Of a stretch of DNA of 64,000 bases, positions 60,464 to 64,000 are shown in pieces; the stretch's first letter is position 1; the number at the start of each line of letters is the position of its first letter. The notes beneath the pieces are model-generated. The model ran no database searches and was not told where the DNA came from. It saw only the letters and a list, made by a program, of their open reading frames with translations. Location of the stretch: the NCBI GenBank assembly GCA_025766275.1, contig JAFKAC010000002.1, forward strand, positions 1,798,001 through 1,862,000, written 5' to 3'. The position numbers and the translations under genes were made by a program. This DNA comes from Lactarius indigo (lineage: Eukaryota; Basidiomycota; Agaricomycetes; Russulales; Russulaceae).

Positions 60464-61784
60464 ATGGATAATGTGCCATTGGAGGACCAGGTGGAATTCC
60501 TGGCGGCACAGTGGATGAGTGTCAAACAATTTGAGGAAGCTGGTGAGACTTGATTCATATGTTTTCAGGGATGATTCTGAACTGCACACAACCAGGAATT
60601 ATTTGTTGCAAGGGCCCATTCTCAAAGGAGGAGATGCAAAAAATTCACAACACCATACAGATGTACCAGAAGGTGTGTATGACGTCAAGACTGGTAACTC
60701 TCTTTCAGCTCCCCACCTATCTCTGTCCAGGAAAACAACTTGGATGACAAGCGATTGGATGGTTTGATACACTCTCTTGAGCCTGCGAAGAGATTTTGGA
60801 GCCATATCGGTCAGTGTTTATTTGGTTTGTCTTGCATACTCACACTGATGTGGCCTCAGCCCATGCTGTGCCCCAGAGGGGGGTAAAGTCGATCTTTTAT
60901 CATGTTTGGCATGCATGCAACTACCTCAGAAAGGCTGGGAAGTGGAGTGCAGGAGAGGACAAACAACTGCAAATGTAGGTACATCCTTGACGCATGCTAT
61001 TGTCTGACCCTCCAACCTAGAGCTGTCCAGAAGCATGGAAAGAACCGGGTCACTGTTGCAGACTCAGTGCAGCATTCAGCCACCGATTGTAGCAACTGGT
61101 TCCATCAGCACATACAATATATGGAAATTAAACAGAAAGGTGAGTCTCAAAGATTGCATCACTGACTTTTCTCCTTATGCATCTGACACTGTGCATGTTC
61201 AAAAGGGGACTGGTCATCGGAGGAGGAGGGCCAACTCTTACATGCAATTGAGGGATTGGCTCAGGATGGTAAATCGGACATGTCAGCTCGAGGATTCTGG
61301 GTTTTCGTGTCAAAGGCAATGGGTGCAACATGGACACCAAAGCAATGTCAAAGTAAATGGTGTGTTCTTCACTCTCTTATAACATCGTCGTGTCCATGTG
61401 ATCCTACAGGTCTGACACGCTCATGGGGAAAGCGTGGAAAGAAGATGATACCTACATTCTGTTATGCAAGTACATGTCGTGTGCTGTTGATTTTGTGTTG
61501 ACCAACCACCAAGTGTATAGGATCACTTCTCTTGATGTCAACAACAAAAATGACATTGACTGGAGGTCTCTCAGTGATCCCATGTGGAACATGTGGAGCA
61601 ACCATTTCCTTCAGCAAAAATGGAGACAGCTGAAAGCCTCCTGTAATACCGATGGTATCATGTGTCACTGTGGTGGGTACATGGCATCTATCCTGTCCAG
61701 TGTTTCCACCTCATATCCATGATAGATGTCATATATCACCTTGTGACCCGAGTCTCTGCAAGAAGACAAGTGCCTATGCTGTAG
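60464..61784 (+). CDS. Reb1/TTF1-like Myb DNA-binding protein (nine exons, tentative model)
   Basis: Nuclear Myb/SANT protein resembling Reb1-type rDNA terminator and general regulatory factors. Exons: 60464-60542, 60596-60672, 60731-60809, 60860-60974, 61021-61139, 61206-61359, 61410-61469, 61521-61642, 61726-61784; all introns GT-AG, giving 287 codons. Blocks seen: an N-terminal helical region (KGPFSKEEMQKIHNTIQMY); AVPQRGVKSIFYHVWHA leading into repeat 1 (GKWSAGEDKQL, DCSNWFHQHI); repeat 2 (GDWSSEEEGQLLHAIEGLAQ, TPKQCQSKW); repeat 3 (AWKEDDTYILL, IDWRSLSD, FLQQKWRQLKAS). The long loop in repeat 2 is typical of fungal Reb1 relatives. The start and the last splice are the weak points; a longer N terminus is possible. 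Confidence 0.75.
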
Positions 61785-61820
61785 TATGCATGTCCACACC
61801 TCTGTCACCTTCACCACTGT

Positions 61821-62328
61821 TGTTACGGTATGGACTTGATGACTCATTACACATGACTCATGACCGGTTATGACTACGGTCCGATACTGATATTAGTCAT
61901 GGACTCTTACATTGCATCAGTCAGCATAGTAGTTCACATGTGATTGTGACTCATGTATGACTCATTCCTAGGATAGCTGTACTAGGGTTCAAGCTAGTTA
62001 CGCTATTGGTTAGTCACTATTCCAGCGGCGCTTTAAAGCCCACGCGTATCTGTATAAATAGTCGCTTTGGAAGACCAAGAGTCCCCATCTTGGTCTTCTT
62101 CAATCCACCCTCTTGGCTTGTCTCTTGTCTGCCTTAGTCTTCGACTAAGTGTGCTTCTGCTCCTATCCACCAAGGGATAGTACTCTTCCACTTCCGCTGC
62201 AGTGTGTGCCAGTGTGCCCCTGTTCAGCTTGCATTGGGTTGACACGTGATCCCCATTTGCTTGATCTTTGCTAAGTCGATTACGCCCTTCTCGAGTCCAA
62301 GTCAGACTAACGCCAGTGGAGCATAACA
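61821..62328 (+). repeat. 5' LTR of element A'
   Basis: 508 bp, TGTTACGG...GCATAACA. It carries three ATGACTCAT sites (61839, 61853, 61957) and the ATCTTGGTCTT start complementary to the PBS. Confidence 0.88.
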
Positions 62329-62348
62329 TTAAGACCAAGATCCTCATC

Positions 62349-64000
62349 GTGGCGTACTCGACCAGAGACCAGTGGACGTCCTTCCATCCCTATCACATTG
62401 AATGACGAGGAGATCGCAATGTACCAACAAGATTCTTAGGAGCAGCTCAGTGAAGAGAAAGAGAAGAAGACACCAGGTATTTCGTAGAATTCAACGGGCC
62501 TAACCGTTTCCGACCTGTTGAGTTCAACTTCGAACATCTCTGTTGGGTTGAGGTTACTTGGAACCCCATAGATTATTGCTGGGATATTGTACAACCAGCA
62601 GGAAGAAACTACAACTGCGACATCGACGCGTGAGAACTTAACAGCTGTGCAGATTACGGTCCTATTGATGGACAAGCACAAGAACACACAGACGAAGGAA
62701 TTAGTGGAGAAGAAACCTCCGAAAGCCAGTCACCAAGTAGGGGAGCAACACCAGCAGATGAAGCTAGCCTGGGAGCTATTGGCAATCATATCATACAACA
62801 AACTGAGTCTCTAACTATCCACCAACCCGAACCCGAAGTAATCCACATTCACAGTCCAGCAGTCGCAATGGCAACTGCCACCATCACACAAGAAGGGGTG
62901 CTACTCACCACCAAAGCCAGGGATCAAATAGCCCTGGAAGAACAAAGATGCATTGCAGAAGAGTCACGAGCTAATTTGGCTCCCATCAACCCATATACTG
63001 GTCACCGAATGACTGACGAAGACATGGCAATCCATCGTGCCATCAGGCCAGACATAGCCAACCCTCCCAGTGGCGGAGGCGGACCCCCTGGCGGCTTACC
63101 AGGAGGGGGACCTCCACACAGAGGATCCAGATTTGGAGGGTTCCCTGGAGGATTCCCAGGAGGACCACCAGGAGGAGGACATCCAGGAGGAGGACTACCA
63201 GGTGTAGGTCCTATCATTCCCCCTCCAAGTAACAAATTAGCTGGCGAAGCACCAACAGTATTTGACGGAGAACGCGCGAAGGTCGAAGCATTCCTCACCC
63301 AATGGCATGTTTATTGGGGAATGAACGCCGACGAAGGCATCATGGCTACACCATATCGACACACCCTGCTCTTTTTATCTTATATCAAGGGCGTTAATGT
63401 CAGTGAATGGGTGCTGGCTATGCTCACTTGGCTTAATGGCCAGATACAAGCAGGAATACCCCGTACCAGCGAAGGATTATGGAATGAAGTCACGCACAGC
63501 TTCATGCAGTGCTTCTGAAACACAATGGAACAAGAACAAGCTCAATACGAGCTTAAGAAAGGAGTTAAAATGATCGGAGGCAATCTAGATGAGTATTGCA
63601 CCCAATTTGAACAATTAATACGCCATGCTCAGTATAAACTTGACGATCCCCAAACACTGGATCTGTTCGCAAGCGGGCTACCAAAGGACCTATATGAGAA
63701 GGTCTACACCCTCGACAACCCTCACAACTACCACGAGTGGAAAGAAGCTGCCACCACTTGTCAACAACAATATCTCCACCTTAAAGCGGTGTTAAACAAA
63801 GGGGTTCCTCCGGGACAAGGACAAGGATGATCACGTCAACAACGACAATGGCAGGGGCCGCCAAGAAGTTCCTGGCAACCAAGAAATTTGCCCCGAGACC
63901 CAAATGCAATGGATACCTCCACAGACCGAATTCGGGGGCGACTTGCAGGAGCTGAAGATATACTCGCTCCTCATCCCCCGTACCAACCAAGAGGAGGGTT
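62349..64000 (+). pseudogene. Element A' gag, partial and degraded
   Basis: Opens at GTG 62349 (context CATCGTGGC), in frame with the conserved block. TGA codons near 62402, 62631, 63516 and 63828 interrupt it. The internal ATGGCAAC (62868) opens a 216-codon stretch with the Gly/Pro linker and capsid-like block (FDGERAKVEAFLTQWHVYWG). It continues past the window. Confidence 0.85.

Larger units (their letters stand above)
61821..64000 (+). mobile_element. Ty3/gypsy chromovirus A' (second A-family copy), truncated by the window end
   Basis: Begins with an LTR at 61821, 36 bp after the Myb stop codon, so probably in the 3' UTR. The interior is colinear with element A. Only the 5' LTR, PBS and most of gag are inside the window. 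Confidence 0.9.

Noticed and set aside
1..64000. tRNA, rRNA or other structured RNA genes
   Set aside because: None recognised by eye on either strand; a covariance-model search would be needed to exclude them.

Overview
The window looks like nuclear DNA of a basidiomycete fungus, most likely an agaricomycete. Its genes are split by many introns of about 46-82 nt, and large nests of LTR retrotransposons lie beside a short gene island. I place it by gene structure and protein families only; no species can be named from the sequence.

Left arm (1-6.5 kb): four housekeeping or regulatory genes. An eIF2B-beta gene (GCD7, +) converges on a GUF1/LepA mitochondrial translation GTPase (-). GUF1 shares a 115-bp divergent promoter with a Cwf18/CCDC12 splicing factor (+), which converges on a WOPR (Gti1/Pac2) transcriptional regulator (-). 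I could place splice sites for all four and each gives an open frame (370, 669, 154 and 275 codons). From 6.5 to about 8.4 kb I see no convincing gene.

Nest 1 (about 8.4-42.5 kb) is four levels deep and resolved by target-site duplications (TSDs). A Ty1/copia element (-) holds an 810-bp solo LTR (TSD TGTAT) and was split by Ty3/gypsy element A (10173-42477, TSD GTCAA). A was split by element B (13775-37789, -, TSD GGTGA) and carries a D-type solo LTR (TSD CAAGT). B was hit by C (14184-21982, +, in its LTR, TSD ACTCA), by a near-identical inverted copy C' (24836-32635, -, in its pol, TSD ACCTC) and by an A-type solo LTR (TSD GTTGC). Nest 2 (43.1-57.9 kb) is element E (TSD CACCT) split by element D (45847-53564).

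Right arm: a degenerate PIF/Harbinger-like repeat with TAA duplications (58509-60064), a Reb1/TTF1-like Myb gene (60464-61784), and 36 bp after its stop codon a second A-type element that runs off the window.

Families A-D are chromoviruses (chromodomain after integrase) with a shared, unusual expression plan. They appear self-primed, since the primer-binding site is complementary to a sequence inside the LTR. In C and D the leader and the first ~170 gag codons contain no ATG in any frame, so Gag seems to start at a GTG in good Kozak context, with a conserved in-frame ATGGCAAC downstream. Gag and Pol are joined through a conserved -1 slippery site GGGTTTT. B, C and C' carry a TGA between integrase and the chromodomain segment. 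The 3' end of pol has a ~400-residue unrecognised extension overlapped by a conserved +1-frame ORF. Many of the decay mutations are CGA to TGA, as expected from CpG deamination of methylated repeats.
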